This document shows positions 35,528 through 46,682 of a DNA stretch of 64,000 bases, piece by piece. The notes under the pieces are model-generated. The model was not told where the DNA came from. It saw nothing but the letters and a program-made list of their open reading frames with translations, and searched no databases. Position 1 is the stretch's first letter. Every line of letters starts with the position of its first letter. This DNA is from Dioscorea cayenensis subsp. rotundata. Lineage: Eukaryota > Streptophyta > Magnoliopsida > Dioscoreales > Dioscoreaceae. Position numbers and translations under genes: made by a program. Location of the stretch: positions 25,996,578 through 26,060,577 of the forward strand of contig NC_052477.1 of assembly GCF_009730915.1 (NCBI RefSeq), read 5' to 3'.

Positions 35528-36541
35528 ATTATGTGCTACATATATGTTTGTTTCAGATGATTTAAATTTTTTTAATTATTGCCTAATTAAGAGGGAAATA
35601 ATCAAGCCACGGATTGAAATGATATAGTAATAGAATTTTTAAAGTTAATGTTTAATGAACGCACCTAAGTGTAAATGCTAAACTAAGAAATAAATAATAA
35701 AACATATAATTATACTTTCAAAATATTCAATAATTATTTTATATATTATTATGTGCTACATATATGTTTGTTTTAGTTGATTTAAATTTTTTTAATTGTT
35801 GCCTAATTATGAGGGAAATAATTGTTAGATTTTATATTTTAGTAGTAGTGGACCCTAAATGGGTTCTATATGGGCTTAGGGGTCTTGCACCAAAAAGTCT
35901 CAAGACTTAGTGGCTCAACCTCTATACCTATATATAAACTCATTACAATTCTATTACACAACCGATGTGGTACTATATTTCCAACACCCTCCCTCAAGTT
36001 CAACTCTGGTCGAACCTGCTCGCACTCAGACACCGTGAGGTCCTGCTTACTGTGACTTGACACTACTTTGCTGTCTCGTAGATCCCTACACATACGGGAC
36101 TTGTACACTACTGTGTCTCGTAGGTCCTATTTTTAACTCGACTTGTGTTCCTTCCTGAACCTCGGAGTCTTTTTACTAGGTCCCACTATAACCGCTCGTG
36201 ATCATTTTTTCCCGAAGCTCGATACCATGTTAGATTTTATATTTTTGAGTACTAGTGCTCTTTTATGGGCTTTTTATATGGGCCAGGGTCTTACACTCAA
36301 AAAGTCTCAAGACTTGAGCTACCAACCTCTATACCTATATATAAACTCATTACAATTCTATTACACAACTGATGTGGTACTATATTTCCAACAATAATCA
36401 AGCCGCAGAATTGAAATGATATAGTAATAGAATTTCTGAAGTTAATGTTTAATGAACGAGCCTCGATGAATTGAGAATGCAAACTAAGAAATAAATAATA
36501 AAACATATAACTATACTTTCAAAATATTCAATAATAATTTT
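35528..36541. repeat. 220 bp tandem duplication, right copy split by a TRIM
   Basis: Unit 1 is 35528-35747. Unit 2 is 35748-35822 plus 36399-36541, interrupted by the TRIM and its target duplication. Shared words include 'atgtgctacatatatgtttg', 'gaaatgatatagtaatagaa' and 'aaataaataataaaacatat'. The duplication therefore came before the TRIM insertion. Confidence 0.88.
35823..36393 (-). mobile_element. TRIM (terminal-repeat retrotransposon in miniature), complete
   Basis: 571 bp. The LTRs are 35823-35986 (164 bp) and 36228-36393 (166 bp), minus-strand ends TGTTGGAAATATAG...AAATCTAACA. The primer site TGGTATCGAGCTTCGGG abuts the 5' LTR (36211-36227) and a polypurine tract CTTGAGGGAGGG abuts the 3' LTR (35987-35998). 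A perfect 5 bp target duplication ATAAT flanks it (35818-35822 and 36394-36398). The ~240 bp interior has no gag or pol, so it moves, if at all, with enzymes from another element. The LTRs have diverged in their 3' halves. Confidence 0.95.
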
Positions 36542-36973
36542 ATATATTTCTTTAATTTTAAATAAAAATTTCAATTTATTTTAAGTATAATAATAACAAT
36601 AATAATAACAACTACTATCACAATAACCTACTAGTTAAGATAATTGACTTTTATGCCAAAGATCGAGAGTTCTGACTCTCTTTCTAATACATAATTGAGA
36701 CATAAATTAAATGTATAAGCGTGATGATTTATCCATATTATTTAAAAATTAAAATTAAAATTAATCCACAACAACAATAACGCAACGTTTTGTTGTATAC
36801 ATGAAATTGAAAATTGAGATATGGACAAACCACACAATTGGAAGATTCTAATGACTTTGTTCTTTAATTAGCTATTATTTGTATGGTGTTTCTAAACATT
36901 GAAAATGGTTTTAATGCATAAGTTATAGGAAAAACAAGTTCTCATGAATTGATTTATACTAAGATAATGTTTA
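36542..36973. other. AT-rich spacer, possible SINE remnant
   Basis: Between the tandem duplication and MITE copy 3. At 36640-36690 'ctagttaagataattgactt' and 'gatcgagagttctgactctc' weakly resemble Pol III boxes; too weak to call. Confidence 0.3.
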
Positions 36974-37300
36974 GGTAGCATTTATTTTGAAGGAATCATA
37001 GAAAATGAGAGAAAATGATTTAATTTCTCTTTATTTTTAATATTCTTTTGTTTTAAAGTTTATTTTCACCACTTCAATAATTTTATTTTCTGAAGCGAAA
37101 AAACAAGTCAATTTATACAAACTCATTTTTTTTTAAAAAAAAACTGTTTTGAACTCATAGATTCTGCCTGACATTTATCTTCTCTAGTCATATTTTTATT
37201 TTTTTAATAAATAAATATTAAAAATATGGAAAATGATATTACTACCCCTGCTTCAGATGTAACATTTCTTAACTATTTCTTCCGAAATGAACTCACCCTC
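36974..37300 (+). mobile_element. MITE copy 3, most diverged
   Basis: Left end GGTAGCATTTATTTTGAAGG and right end (reverse complement GAGGGTGAGTTCATTTCGGAAG) match the family TIR; the interior keeps 'cacttcaat' and 'tttgaactcatag..ttctgcctgaca' words of copy 1. Confidence 0.65.
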
Positions 37301-38960
37301 AGGAAAGGTAACATCAAGGTGAGGTGGTCAGCTAGTTTGATTAATGCTTTCTTTGTACTATTGTTTAATAGAAGGTGATTGTTTTAATTATTAAGCATGC
37401 TAAGTAGATGATTGATGGGTCGCTTGCTTCAAGACTTCTTTTTTTTTTTAATTATTGTTTTTAAATTCATTTGTTTGTCATTCAGGTACAAGCCCAAAAG
37501 CATTGGGTTTTGTTATTTGAATTTGATTCTGTCCCACACTAACTAGTTTAACCGCTCTATACAATGTTAATTTAAGTTCGTAGTACTCATATGTATGTAT
37601 ATTTTTTAAAGAAATGTGGTCTAATGTGTATTTTGTTACTTGATATAATTTTTTTATTTAAAAAAATAAGTTAATTGTTAACAGTTGCTTAACTTGTTAA
37701 TATTGGATCTATTACGTTGAATGTTTGTTTTGGAACGAACCTGAGATCAAAATTTAAAATTTATATAAAATAAGAGCATAAATGTATTAAGATATTAATT
37801 TCACATTTATATATGTTTCTTGTTTCTCTTAAATAATGGATAGTTGTCATCTATTTATAAAAAAAACTATTTTATAAGTTAAGAAAATACATGTGTTTTA
37901 CTTTCACGTGAGATTATCTAATGTGGCTTTGAGTGTAAAGTTGAATTTTTTTTTTTTTTGTAATTATGTTTTTTAATAGTAACGGACAAACCATGTAAAA
38001 TATATTGGATAAGTTGAATAAAAATATCATGTAAAATATATTGGATAAGTTGAATATAAATACAAGGATACTTAGCAGATAAATGTTATACTAATAAAAT
38101 TGAAATACACTCATAATAACAAAATTGGAATGACTAAAGGACTCATACCTCATTAGTACTGGTCTCATTATAAAAAATGAGTATGAGACACATAAAAGAT
38201 CTTGAGTTTAAATTTTACTAGATACAATGATAATAAAGAGTTCCCGGTTGTGGGTGAGGACTTTTTTACGCAAACCCCGTGTCGCATAATGAGGGTGAAA
38301 AAATTGAAATGTTGCGGAGCAAAAACAAGTGATTAAACCTCCTATAAAATTAAAAAAAACAAAAGAAAGTTGATGAGGAGAACAAAAATGTAGTGTTAAT
38401 GAAATGACAAAGTTTTTAATTGGTAATTTAAGTAGCTAGAGAATAAAGAGACATCAACAAAAGACTCCACAACCCATTGAAAATCCGGCCACTTTTTCCG
38501 TAAAAGGAATTTTTTTAGTGCCTTTTTTTATAATTTATTATTATCTGAAAAAATTTTAATTCACTTATAACTCGTTCATATTATTTAAAAAAAAAAAATC
38601 AAAATGTGCTTATATTACTATGGAGGAAATTACATAATAATTATGGATTTAATAGATAAAAATTATTATTTTATAGTAGAAAACATATTCAAACCAAATG
38701 AATTTGTTCAAGTTTTGTTTTTGTTTGATTGGATTGTGCTTATATTAAATTCAATTTTTTAAATCAAATTTAAATTTAAAAAACAAACAAAATTTAATAA
38801 TTTAATTAATACCAATATTTTCTTATTTACTCTATATTTGTGCAAGTCTCACATCCCTGCATTATGTAAATATATATATTTTTTTTGAAGAAGGATTTGT
38901 TTTCGTAAAAATTATTAAAATAAATTTAAAAATAAAAAAATGTATTAATTAAATTCACGC
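37301..38960. other. Intergenic, AT-rich
   Basis: No gene seen. A two-copy 41 bp tandem repeat ('gtaaaatatattggataagttgaata') lies at 37995-38062. Confidence 0.45.
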
Positions 38961-39247
38961 TGGCGGGAAAACCTTAAACCGGGCGGCCGTCGTCGTTTTC
39001 CTGATTCTCTCGCCGACTTTCGTCGTTTCCTCTCCTTTTCCAACGCGTGGCAATACTAGTCTGACACTCATCCTATAAAACGATGCCACGTAACCAGGTC
39101 TATGTTAACCATTTTCTTCTCTCAAACCAACTCCCCCACGCCTTCACCAACCTTTTCATACAAATCTAAAACGAATAATTTAATAAATAAATAAATAAAT
39201 ATAAAAAAAGAGCAAACCCTCCCTCGCCGGCGCGATCATCGTTCACC
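38961..39247 (+). promoter_or_regulatory. Promoter and 5'UTR of the RETICULATA-related gene
   Basis: TGGCGGGAAAA at 38961-38971 matches the E2F-site consensus (reverse complement TTTTCCCGCCA). A TATA-like 'cctataaaac' lies at 39072-39081, about 170 bp before the ATG. The leader is CT-rich and ends with 'cgcgatcatcgttcaccATGGCC', a good plant start context. Confidence 0.5.
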
Positions 39248-40273
39248 ATGGCCGCCGCCGCCGCCTCCGCCGCCGCGCAGCTCCGTGCTTCCCTTCTCCC
39301 AAACCCTAGCGATCCTCCCCGTTCCCCCACCCGCTTCCCTCGTCTCTCCTCCCTCCACCTACCCAGATCCGCCACCCTCCATCCCCGCCTCCTCGCCGGA
39401 TCCCCCTCTCTCCCGCCGTATGGCCCTCGTGGTCCGCGCGGCACTGGAGGAGGCGGCGGCGGTGGCTCCTCGGACTCCAACGACGATGATCATCAGCACG
39501 ACAGGAAACCCTCGCGATCCGATCCATTGAGTCTTTTCATTGAAGGATGGAGATCCCGCGTAGCCGCCGACCCGCAGTTCCCTTTCAAGGTCCTCATGGA
39601 GGAGCTTGTCGGTGTGAGCGCCAACGTGATTGGCGACATGGCGACTCGCCCTAACTTTGGCCTCAACGAACTCGACTTCGTCTTCTCCACCCTTGTCGTT
39701 GGCTCCATCGTCAACTTCGTGCTGATGTATCTCCTGGCGCCCACTGCCGCTGCCGCCGGTGCTGTGTCGTCGTCGCTCCCTCCTTTCGTGTTTGCTGCCG
39801 GACAGTACTCTGCAGGGGCTCGGGTGGCGGCTCTTTTCTCGAAGGGTTTAGCGTTTGCGGCTGTTGGATTCGCTGCTGGATTGGCTGGGACGGCGATCTC
39901 GAATGGGCTTGTCTCGCTGAGAAAGAGGATGGATCCAGGGTTTGAGACTAACAACAAGCCACCGCCGACGGTGCTGAATGCGCTGACTTGGGCAGCGCAT
40001 ATGGGGGTGAGTGCGAACGTGAGGTACCAGACGGTGAATGGATTGGAGTTCTTGATGGCCAGAGTGCTGCCGCCGGCGGGGTTCAAAGCGACGGTGGTGG
40101 TGCTGAGGTGCTTGAACAATTTGCTGGGAGGAATGACATTTGTTATGCTGGCGAGGTTGACTGGATCGCAGAAGGTGGAGGAGGAGGAGAAGGGGGAGAA
40201 GGAGAGGTTGATCCTGGTGAGCAGAGAGGAAGAAGATGGAAATGGAGATGGGAGGAGTGCAGCAGAAGAGTGA
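39248..40273 (+). CDS. RETICULATA-related chloroplast membrane protein (DUF3411)
   Basis: A single-exon 341-residue protein of the plant RETICULATA/RER family, chloroplast envelope membrane proteins that influence mesophyll development and leaf reticulation (family knowledge). Residues 1-55 are rich in A, S, P and R with few acids, a typical transit peptide. A poly-glycine and acidic linker (66-85) precedes the DUF3411 domain (about 95-305), with LFIEGWRSRVAADPQFPFKV, VEL-type MEELVGVSANVIGDMA, RPNFGLNELDFVFSTLVVGSI, and ANVRYQTVNGLE. Hydrophobic segments at about 146-168 and 196-218 are probable membrane spans. The acidic tail after residue 305 is poorly conserved in the family. The first half is very GC-rich, the second less so, as in monocot genes. 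It is probably the RER4 subgroup, but I cannot fix the number. Confidence 0.9.
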   Translation: MAAAAASAAAQLRASLLPNPSDPPRSPTRFPRLSSLHLPRSATLHPRLLAGSPSLPPYGPRGPRGTGGGGGGGSSDSNDDDHQHDRKPSRSDPLSLFIEGWRSRVAADPQFPFKVLMEELVGVSANVIGDMATRPNFGLNELDFVFSTLVVGSIVNFVLMYLLAPTAAAAGAVSSSLPPFVFAAGQYSAGARVAALFSKGLAFAAVGFAAGLAGTAISNGLVSLRKRMDPGFETNNKPPPTVLNALTWAAHMGVSANVRYQTVNGLEFLMARVLPPAGFKATVVVLRCLNNLLGGMTFVMLARLTGSQKVEEEEKGEKERLILVSREEEDGNGDGRSAAEE

Positions 40274-40401
40274 GCTTCATTGCAATGTAAGCTGTTAACT
40301 ACTCTGCTTTACTGTTGTTGTTAGGAAGCAAACTTAGAACTCTCTGGCTTTAGTTATTGTGGGGAATGCCGAGTTTAGCCAGTACTCATCGACTGTTTTA
40401 T

Positions 40402-40945
40402 TTGAATAATCATGAGTTTGCTGGAATTTTCATCTTCTTTTTATGGTTTTGATATCTAAAAAACTTGGTTTTTTTTTACTGGTCTTGTTCATGCTTTGCC
40501 ATCAAATGTAGAATTCTGACATTGATCAATGTGAGATTGTAGAGTTTGAATTGAACTGTTGAGTTGAACTGTCAGGTGGTTTATATGAATAATCAGACTA
40601 TGACTGGCTTGTTTTCCTATATGGTGCTTAAAATTTTGAAAAGATGGCTTTTTACTGCTCTTTGTCATGTTTTGCCATAATATGTATAATTCTGGCATGG
40701 ATTGTGTTGGGAATGTGAAGTTTGAATGGAAATATCAGCTGCATTATATGAATAATCAGGATTTCGCTGGAATGCCCTCTCTTTTATGGTTCTTGTCATT
40801 TTGAAGAAAGATGGTTTTATTTTGCTGCTCTTCTTCATGCTTTGCGATCCGATGTATATTCCTTGCATAGATCCTTTGTAAGAATGTAAAGTTCCAATGG
40901 AATCATGAGCAGATTATGTGAATAAGCAGTATTGGTCATTGTGAT
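40402..40945. repeat. Degenerate ~170 bp tandem repeat downstream of the RETICULATA-related gene
   Basis: Three units and part of a fourth begin near 40402, 40586, 40748 and 40918, each with 't.tgaataatca', 'ggttt..ctgctct..tcatg.tttgcc' and 'agaatgt.aagtttgaatgga'. Identity is modest, so the array is old. It covers the probable 3'UTR and beyond. Confidence 0.75.
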
Positions 40946-41624
40946 AGTGTAATTTGAACAATGGAAGTTTGTTGGGGATGTCCAAAAATTTGTGGGTGTT
41001 GAAATTGAGAGGATTTATGTAATTATTTTGTTTGAAAGATATGGTATGAAATGTGTGTGGAATCTGGTGTTGATTGGTTGGATCATTACTTGCTGCATGC
41101 TGGATTCCTTCCCTGATTAATTAGCTAGGGAAACTGGTTCCACTTTGTTTGAGAATATGCTTTTGTTTGCCATTGAATATGTATATCCATCAGTGAGTAG
41201 CTTGTATGAATCTGGACCTGATGACTTTCTCCCTTGCGCTAAGTTTTGCCTAAATTTTGTTCATTATAAGAAGCATTATTTATTTCGCAGTCTAATAGGT
41301 GAAACAGAGTGAATTACCCTGTTTCCTTTTCTTTGGCTTAAATTTTTGATGGTACAAACGACTTATCTCATGATTTTGCTGCCTTGGATTGACATATTTA
41401 GCAGTAGAGTAAGCTTACTCTAGGTATTTCCTATGTGGCTAGTTGGTTTTTTTCTAGAGAATCCCATCAATGAATATGGATGGTATTTCCCTTAAGTATT
41501 GGTATCAACCTGGTGTCAAGTTCACATTATTATATCATAGATCTTCCATTTCTAATACTTGGAATATGTACCTATGACACGAACTTGGTCAGTTTGCACA
41601 TTAATCATTTTCTCACTAGGTTGC
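40946..41624. other. Intergenic
   Basis: No gene or repeat seen. Confidence 0.4.
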
Positions 41625-42347
41625 TGATTCACTGTTCTTGCTCATATTAAACTAGTCTTGCTGTTCAAATGATGATTTCACTTGATTTTCCTCCCCATCA
41701 TTGATTTATTCTGAGAGAATGTTCCATTAACACAGGACATCCAATTTTACTTGGGCAATCTTTTGGGCACTGGCAATCTGTTTAACCTGTAGGGGGTTTC
41801 GAATTTAAGCATATGGCATTCAAGTTATTAGCCAATGATGCCTTGTTACAGATTGCTTTCATAATTCTGGAATCTGTCTTATGACTATATTTTCTATGAT
41901 TTTAAGCTAAATCTTTTCTTTAAATACATCTGTCCCTCAACATGAAAGTTTCTCTTCATTTACACTACAATTTCACGCACTAGCTCCTCTGATCAAAGAC
42001 TTTATCCTCAAGGATACACAGCCTTTGTATTTTTAACTGCTGCAAAGAAAGAGATTATGATTCATAATTTGTTCCAGAGTTGTCTGTTACTTATAGTCTG
42101 CAATTTGATGGAAATTCTGCATCAGATTTGTCTGCAATAGCTCAAAGAATTCACCCATGTGTTCTTTAAACAATCAACTTTGTATACTGAGTCTTGTTCT
42201 TCAAAGAAAGCCTTGACATCTCACACTTAAATACACACACAAACACAAACTTATCATTTAACATTGTGTATCATGTTGTGGTATTACATGTATTGATTGA
42301 ATCACAACAACAGCGCACACGAATATCTCCAATTCTGTGCAAACATG

Positions 42348-42683
42348 CTATTTTGCTTCTTCTTCTTCTATGCACCCTGGAGTTTTAGGATTAGCAGATG
42401 GTGTCGCCATGTTTTGGGCAGAATGATGTCGGTGGTGCCGGCAACGAAACGAACCTTCATGCTTTGTCAGAGCGCAGACACAAGAACCTTTACTTCCAGA
42501 AAGGCTAGAAATGGAATCAGTTGACCATGATTTCTTCATCGAGGCAAGTACTCTTGACTGCTGTACATTTTCATTTTTCTGTTCATGTTTCAGAGCTTTT
42601 TCTGCAGTTTGATCTTGTTCTTTTCTCATGATCTTGAAGACCTGCACAATTTCATTCCAATTTATTTCTGCAAATACTAGCAT
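42348..42683 (-). CDS. Small protein with CVC..T.H.GSFRCR motif, left paralogue
   Basis: A 111-residue protein starting MLVFAEINWNEIVQVFKIMR in a second exon. It has a charged, Q/E/K-rich middle, a serine-rich stretch (SWSTDSISSLSGSKG) and the motif CVCALTKHEGSFRCRHHR at 68-85. This motif ends a family of uncharacterised plant serine-rich proteins (typically C.CSPTTHPGSFRC..H). Function is unknown. A TATA box (minus strand CTCTATAAATACAG, 42831-42845) and an untranslated exon ending AAGCCAGAG before the donor GTGAGA lie upstream; the acceptor TTCCTAG (42685-42691) sits just before the ATG. The upstream frame stays open but without an ATG, so the short form is preferred. Confidence 0.7.
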   Translation of the reverse strand: MLVFAEINWNEIVQVFKIMRKEQDQTAEKALKHEQKNENVQQSRVLASMKKSWSTDSISSLSGSKGSCVCALTKHEGSFRCRHHRHHSAQNMATPSANPKTPGCIEEEEAK

Positions 42684-43279
42684 TCCTAGGAACACAGGAC
42701 ATAGAATTAAACATGATATATAGACATAGATTGATAGATTATGTATGTGATTCTCACCTCTGGCTTGATTGCTCCAACAACCTGGTAATGAAAACAAACT
42801 GGCAAAACAAGAAGACGAGTTTAGAACTCTGTATTTATAGAGAATGAAAAAAAAAAATGGTTCTTTGCCTTAAACCTGCGAACCACCAAACATTGTCGAA
42901 TCAACTACGTGGCCTAGACTCTTCTTTGGCCGTGAACTCTTACCCCTTAAAGCAACTAGGCCTTTCAGTGGTCTTTGTTTGATAACTTGTTCTCTTTCTA
43001 TTGATTTCTAGAATTGTACTTTAGGTGGGTATGAAACTTTACTCTCAATTGGAACTTTGGTTAAGAATTGTCATTGTTGAACAAAATGAACTATTGTATG
43101 ACTTGGACATTGTTGTTCTTCTTAACTAAATGATTCAAAGGTGTGACGGTATCCTAAGAAAATTACATATTTCTTTACATACTATTGTTTTATTTTTCAA
43201 AATTCAACTTCAAATTATACAAAAATAATTTCTTTTTTAAGGATTTTTTTCCCTACTATCTCCAAAAATAATTATTTAT

Positions 43280-43304
43280 CTATGAGGGCAATGATTAAAA
43301 ATTT

Positions 43305-43341
<37 letters not shown>
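43280..43341. repeat. (AT)n microsatellite
   Basis: About 17 TA units at 43308-43341, in the left duplicate; the right duplicate has only five at the same place. Confidence 0.9.
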
Positions 43342-43343
<2 letters not shown>

Positions 43344-43379
43344 ATTGATGCGTCTATACCGTTTTATATTACTAGCAAA

Positions 43380-43788
43380 TAGGGTATAGTCGATCAAGTT
43401 CGAGCCTAGATAGAATCTACTAGAGCCTCGATTGAGTTTTATATTTGTAGTTTGAGCTCGACTCGATACATAAATCGAGCTACTCAAGCTCGCTCGATTA
43501 AGCTCGACAAAGACTAAGAAACTTAATTTGATCATAGATAATTTTATAGTCGAACTCAATTATATATATAAAACAAACTAATATATAATATATATATACC
43601 CACAAATACAACTCTACTCAATTAGTTCTCATGATGACTCAAGTCAGTGATTAAGACGCTCGAACTCCCCATTTGCTGACTACTTGAGCTTGAGCTCAAT
43701 TCGACCCTAAACAAGTCAAGTTTGAGTATTTCCCGAATCCAACTTGAATAGTTTTCGTGTGAGTAGTGGTGTATCATTTACACCCTTA
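43380..43788 (+). mobile_element. hAT-like MITE, private to the left duplicate
   Basis: 409 bp. The ends TAGGGTATAG and (inverted) TAAGGGTGTAAATGAT resemble plant hAT-type 'AGGGGTGTAAA' termini; the interior has the typical 'gagctcgactcgat' and 'cgagctactcaagctcg' words. Flanks ctagcaaa and ttagcaaa are an 8 bp duplication with one mismatch. The right duplicate shows the uninterrupted site near 48295. Confidence 0.85.
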
Positions 43789-44289
43789 TTAGCAAACGTA
43801 GTTTTTTATTAGTGGAGCACAAAAAAGCAAAATATATCATATTTGTTATATAATATATATTAATTATACAGGCGGTGCCGGCATTTGCATTAGTCTTTTT
43901 CTCTGCAATTGATTAATACCATATAGGCTGCTTTTTATGGGTAAAATCATTTATAGGTTCGTGAGGGTTTCATGGTTGTCCTAACCTGTACGGAAAATTA
44001 AATTGGGACTTTAACCCAACATATATATATATATTCTTAAAAGACACTTTTATTGGTTCTTGTTAGGGTCCATGTGATATGTCATGCTACCATGCTAAAG
44101 AAAATCAATTTGCAAATAAATTTTTAACGCCTATGCAAGTATACTACTCGACACCATCCATCCATATTTGCTTCCAAATTATATATTACTTTCTTGATTG
44201 ATACAAGACTATCCAATTCATGAATTGATTCTTGCCATGTTGAATATTTTGTGCATAATATTAATTTAAATTTTTATAACGAGTGATAT

Positions 44290-44690
44290 ATTTTTCTTTA
44301 AAAGGATGATAAGTGTTTTTGTCTTTATAGTGTATGATTGTGGATTGTGATATTGCCCAGTAAATTAATTCCTCTAAGGAGAATTCAAACTCTTATTATT
44401 TTACACATTACACGAGAGATTTATTTTTTATTTTATTTTTATTTTTTTGATAAATAAGCACGATATCACTCTTTTTTAAAGGGTAGAAAGTCGTGGGACG
44501 TCTGACGTGTGGGAGGCAGCAAGTGACTGACTCATATGCCCTCACCCTCGACGTGGATTTGATCTCATCCTGCAAAACGAACTCTTCTACGCAGTTGATC
44601 TGCACTATCAGTCAGTTGGAGGGATTTATTTTTGGTGCGCTAATCAATTGAACCAAATTGTTTTGGATGATAGAGTGTTATATTAGATAA
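44290..44690 (-). mobile_element. SINE family copy 2, split by a second SINE
   Basis: The two parts (44290-44428 and 44620-44690) rejoin across the nested insertion and match 33255-33395 and 49213-49420. On the minus strand it runs from 'ccaaaacaatttggttcaat' to 'acacttatcatccttttaaa'. Confidence 0.7.
44429..44619 (-). mobile_element. Nested SINE with poly(A)-rich tail, private to the left duplicate
   Basis: About 190 bp on the minus strand, starting TCCAACTGACTGATAGTGCA and ending in A-rich AAAAAAATAAAAATAAAATA. A B-box-like GAGATCAAATCC lies inside. It is flanked by a duplication of AAAAATAAATC (minus strand). The right duplicate lacks it, so it came after the segmental duplication or was lost there. 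Confidence 0.72.
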
Positions 44691-46343
44691 AAATTGTTTG
44701 TTGCATGCATACTGTATTTAATTAATTTTTCTGACACCCAACTTTGAGTTTTGTTCATCACAATCAAATCAAGTTGGGAGTGCAAGTTATTTCAAAGTCT
44801 GACTTCCATTATTATGATTGATGATTGATCTTGTTACTCTAGTGAATTCATTCTAAGGGGTCCATTCCCAACCACTTGGATTTCTATCAATAAAAGAGTT
44901 ATGGAATTTTTTTCTACCCTAATAAATTTAGCTTTTAATAATAAATTAATGCCTATTCTTTGATTTAAATTGTTTGATTTTGATACCATCTTATTATTTT
45001 GTTTGCATGAGTATAATATGTTTAATAAACGGTCAAAAGTTTGTAATATTAATACAATAAATTGATAGATTATGAATTAATGGACTCACATAATGGTTTT
45101 TAATAAAATTTATTATTGTATTATCAACATGGTCAAGGTTTAACTTTTTTTTTTTATTATATAGTTAGAGTTGATATATATTTTATATTTCTCATTTTTT
45201 TTGTGAAATATTTAATCTAAATTAAATCTAATTATTGGTGAGAATTTCCCAATGACTTGCTCTCTTTTTTCTCAAATGAATTTTGGTAAACATATAAAGT
45301 TATATTAAATATTGGTTTTTTTAAAATTAATAAAATCTATATGAATGAAGGAAAAATACAAGGATATCTCATTATAGAATATAGGTAGTAGTATGCAAAC
45401 AATATGGTTAACTGATTAAGCGAGATTCATATATATATAATATACAAAAATGTTCGGTGTATTATAAAATATTTTAGTTTTTGGTTAATAACCAAATTAT
45501 TGTTTTGGTTTTTTTAGGTTTGAAATTTTAGCTAAAAATATTAACCCATGTTATTCCATAAAAATTAGTTTTATAAAATTTATTAAGTTGGTATTATGAT
45601 GTTCTTGATTTTCCAGTTCTTGCACATATTAAACTGGTCTTGCTGTTCAAATGATGATTTCGCTTGATTTTCCTCCCCATCATTGATTTATTCTGAGATA
45701 ATGTTTCATTATCACAGGACGTCCAATTTTACTTGGGCAATCTTTTGGGCACTGGCAATCTTTTTAACCTGCAGAGGGTTTCAAATTTAAGCATACGGCA
45801 TGCAAGTTATTAACCTATGATGTCTCGTTATAGATTGCTTTCATAATTCTGGAATATATCTGTTTTATGACTATATTTTCTATGATTTCATGCTAAATCT
45901 TTTCTTTAAATGCATGTCCCTCAACATGAAAGTATCTCTTCATTTACACTACAATTTCACACACTAGCTCCTCTGATTCACAAAGACTTTCTCCTCAGGG
46001 ATACACACAACCTCCGTATTTTTAACTGGATTAACTGTCACTGCATGGCTGCAAAGAAAGAAATCATGATACATTAGTCTGTAATTTGATGGAAATTCTG
46101 CGTCAGATTTGTCTGCACTATCTCAAAGAATTTATCCATGTGTTCCATAAACAATAAATCAGCTTTGTATTCTGAATCTTGTTCTTCAATGAAAGCCTTG
46201 ACATCTCACACTTAACTACACACACAAACACAACTTATTGTATAACATTGTGTATCATCTTCACACATCTTGTAGAATTACATGTATTGATTGAATCACA
46301 ACAACAGCACACACAAATATCTCCAACTCTGTGCAAACATATG

Positions 46344-46682
46344 CTATTTTGCTTCTTTTTCTTCTTCTATGCACTCTGGAGTTTCAGGATTAGCAGATGG
46401 TGGAGCCATGTTTTGGGCAGAATGATGTCGGCGGTGCCGGCAACGAAACGAACCTTCATGCTTCGTCGGAGCGCAGACACAAGAACCTTTACTTCCAGAA
46501 AGGCTAGAAATGGAATCAGTTGACCATGATTTCTTCATCGAGGCAAGTACACTTGACTGCTGTACATTTTCATTTTTCTGTTCATGTTTCAGAGCTTCTT
46601 CTGCAGTTTGATTATGTCCTTTTCTCATTATCTTGAAGACCTGCACAATTTCATTCCAATTTATTTCTTCAAGTACTAGCAT
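46344..46682 (-). CDS. Small protein with CVC..T.H.GSFRCR motif, right paralogue
   Basis: A 112-residue paralogue of the protein at 42348-42683, about 88% identical by eye, with MLVLEEINWNEIVQVFKIMR, the same serine-rich stretch and CVCAPTKHEGSFRCRHRR. The CAPT form is nearer the family consensus (C.CSPT) than the left copy's CALT. A TATA box (minus strand CTCTATAAATATT, about 46853-46867) and the untranslated exon are conserved. The splice acceptor before the ATG reads TTCCTAT instead of TTCCTAG, so the intron must end elsewhere or stay in. If the next AG is used, the first ATG becomes Met19. Confidence 0.65.
   Translation of the reverse strand: MLVLEEINWNEIVQVFKIMRKGHNQTAEEALKHEQKNENVQQSSVLASMKKSWSTDSISSLSGSKGSCVCAPTKHEGSFRCRHRRHHSAQNMAPPSANPETPECIEEEKEAK

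Larger units (their letters stand above)
41625..45605. repeat. Tandem segmental duplication, left copy
   Basis: About 4.0 kb from 'tgttcttgctcatattaaac' to 'aatttattaagttggtatta' is repeated directly downstream (45606-50385), and the end of this copy abuts the start of the next. Identity is very high in places: 44838-45020 matches 49580-49770 nearly base for base. Private insertions here are a hAT-like MITE (43380-43788) and a SINE (44429-44619). Confidence 0.93.

Noticed and set aside
38160-38300. Possible SINE near 38200
   Set aside because: A B-box-like 'gagtttaaatttt' is present but no A box, tail or target duplication could be shown.
39493-40119. 208-codon minus-strand frame opposite the RETICULATA-related gene
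   Set aside because: Antisense shadow of a GC-rich coding exon.
42684-42797. N-terminal extension of the left CVC-motif protein
   Set aside because: No ATG in the extension and it reads across a convincing donor and acceptor pair.
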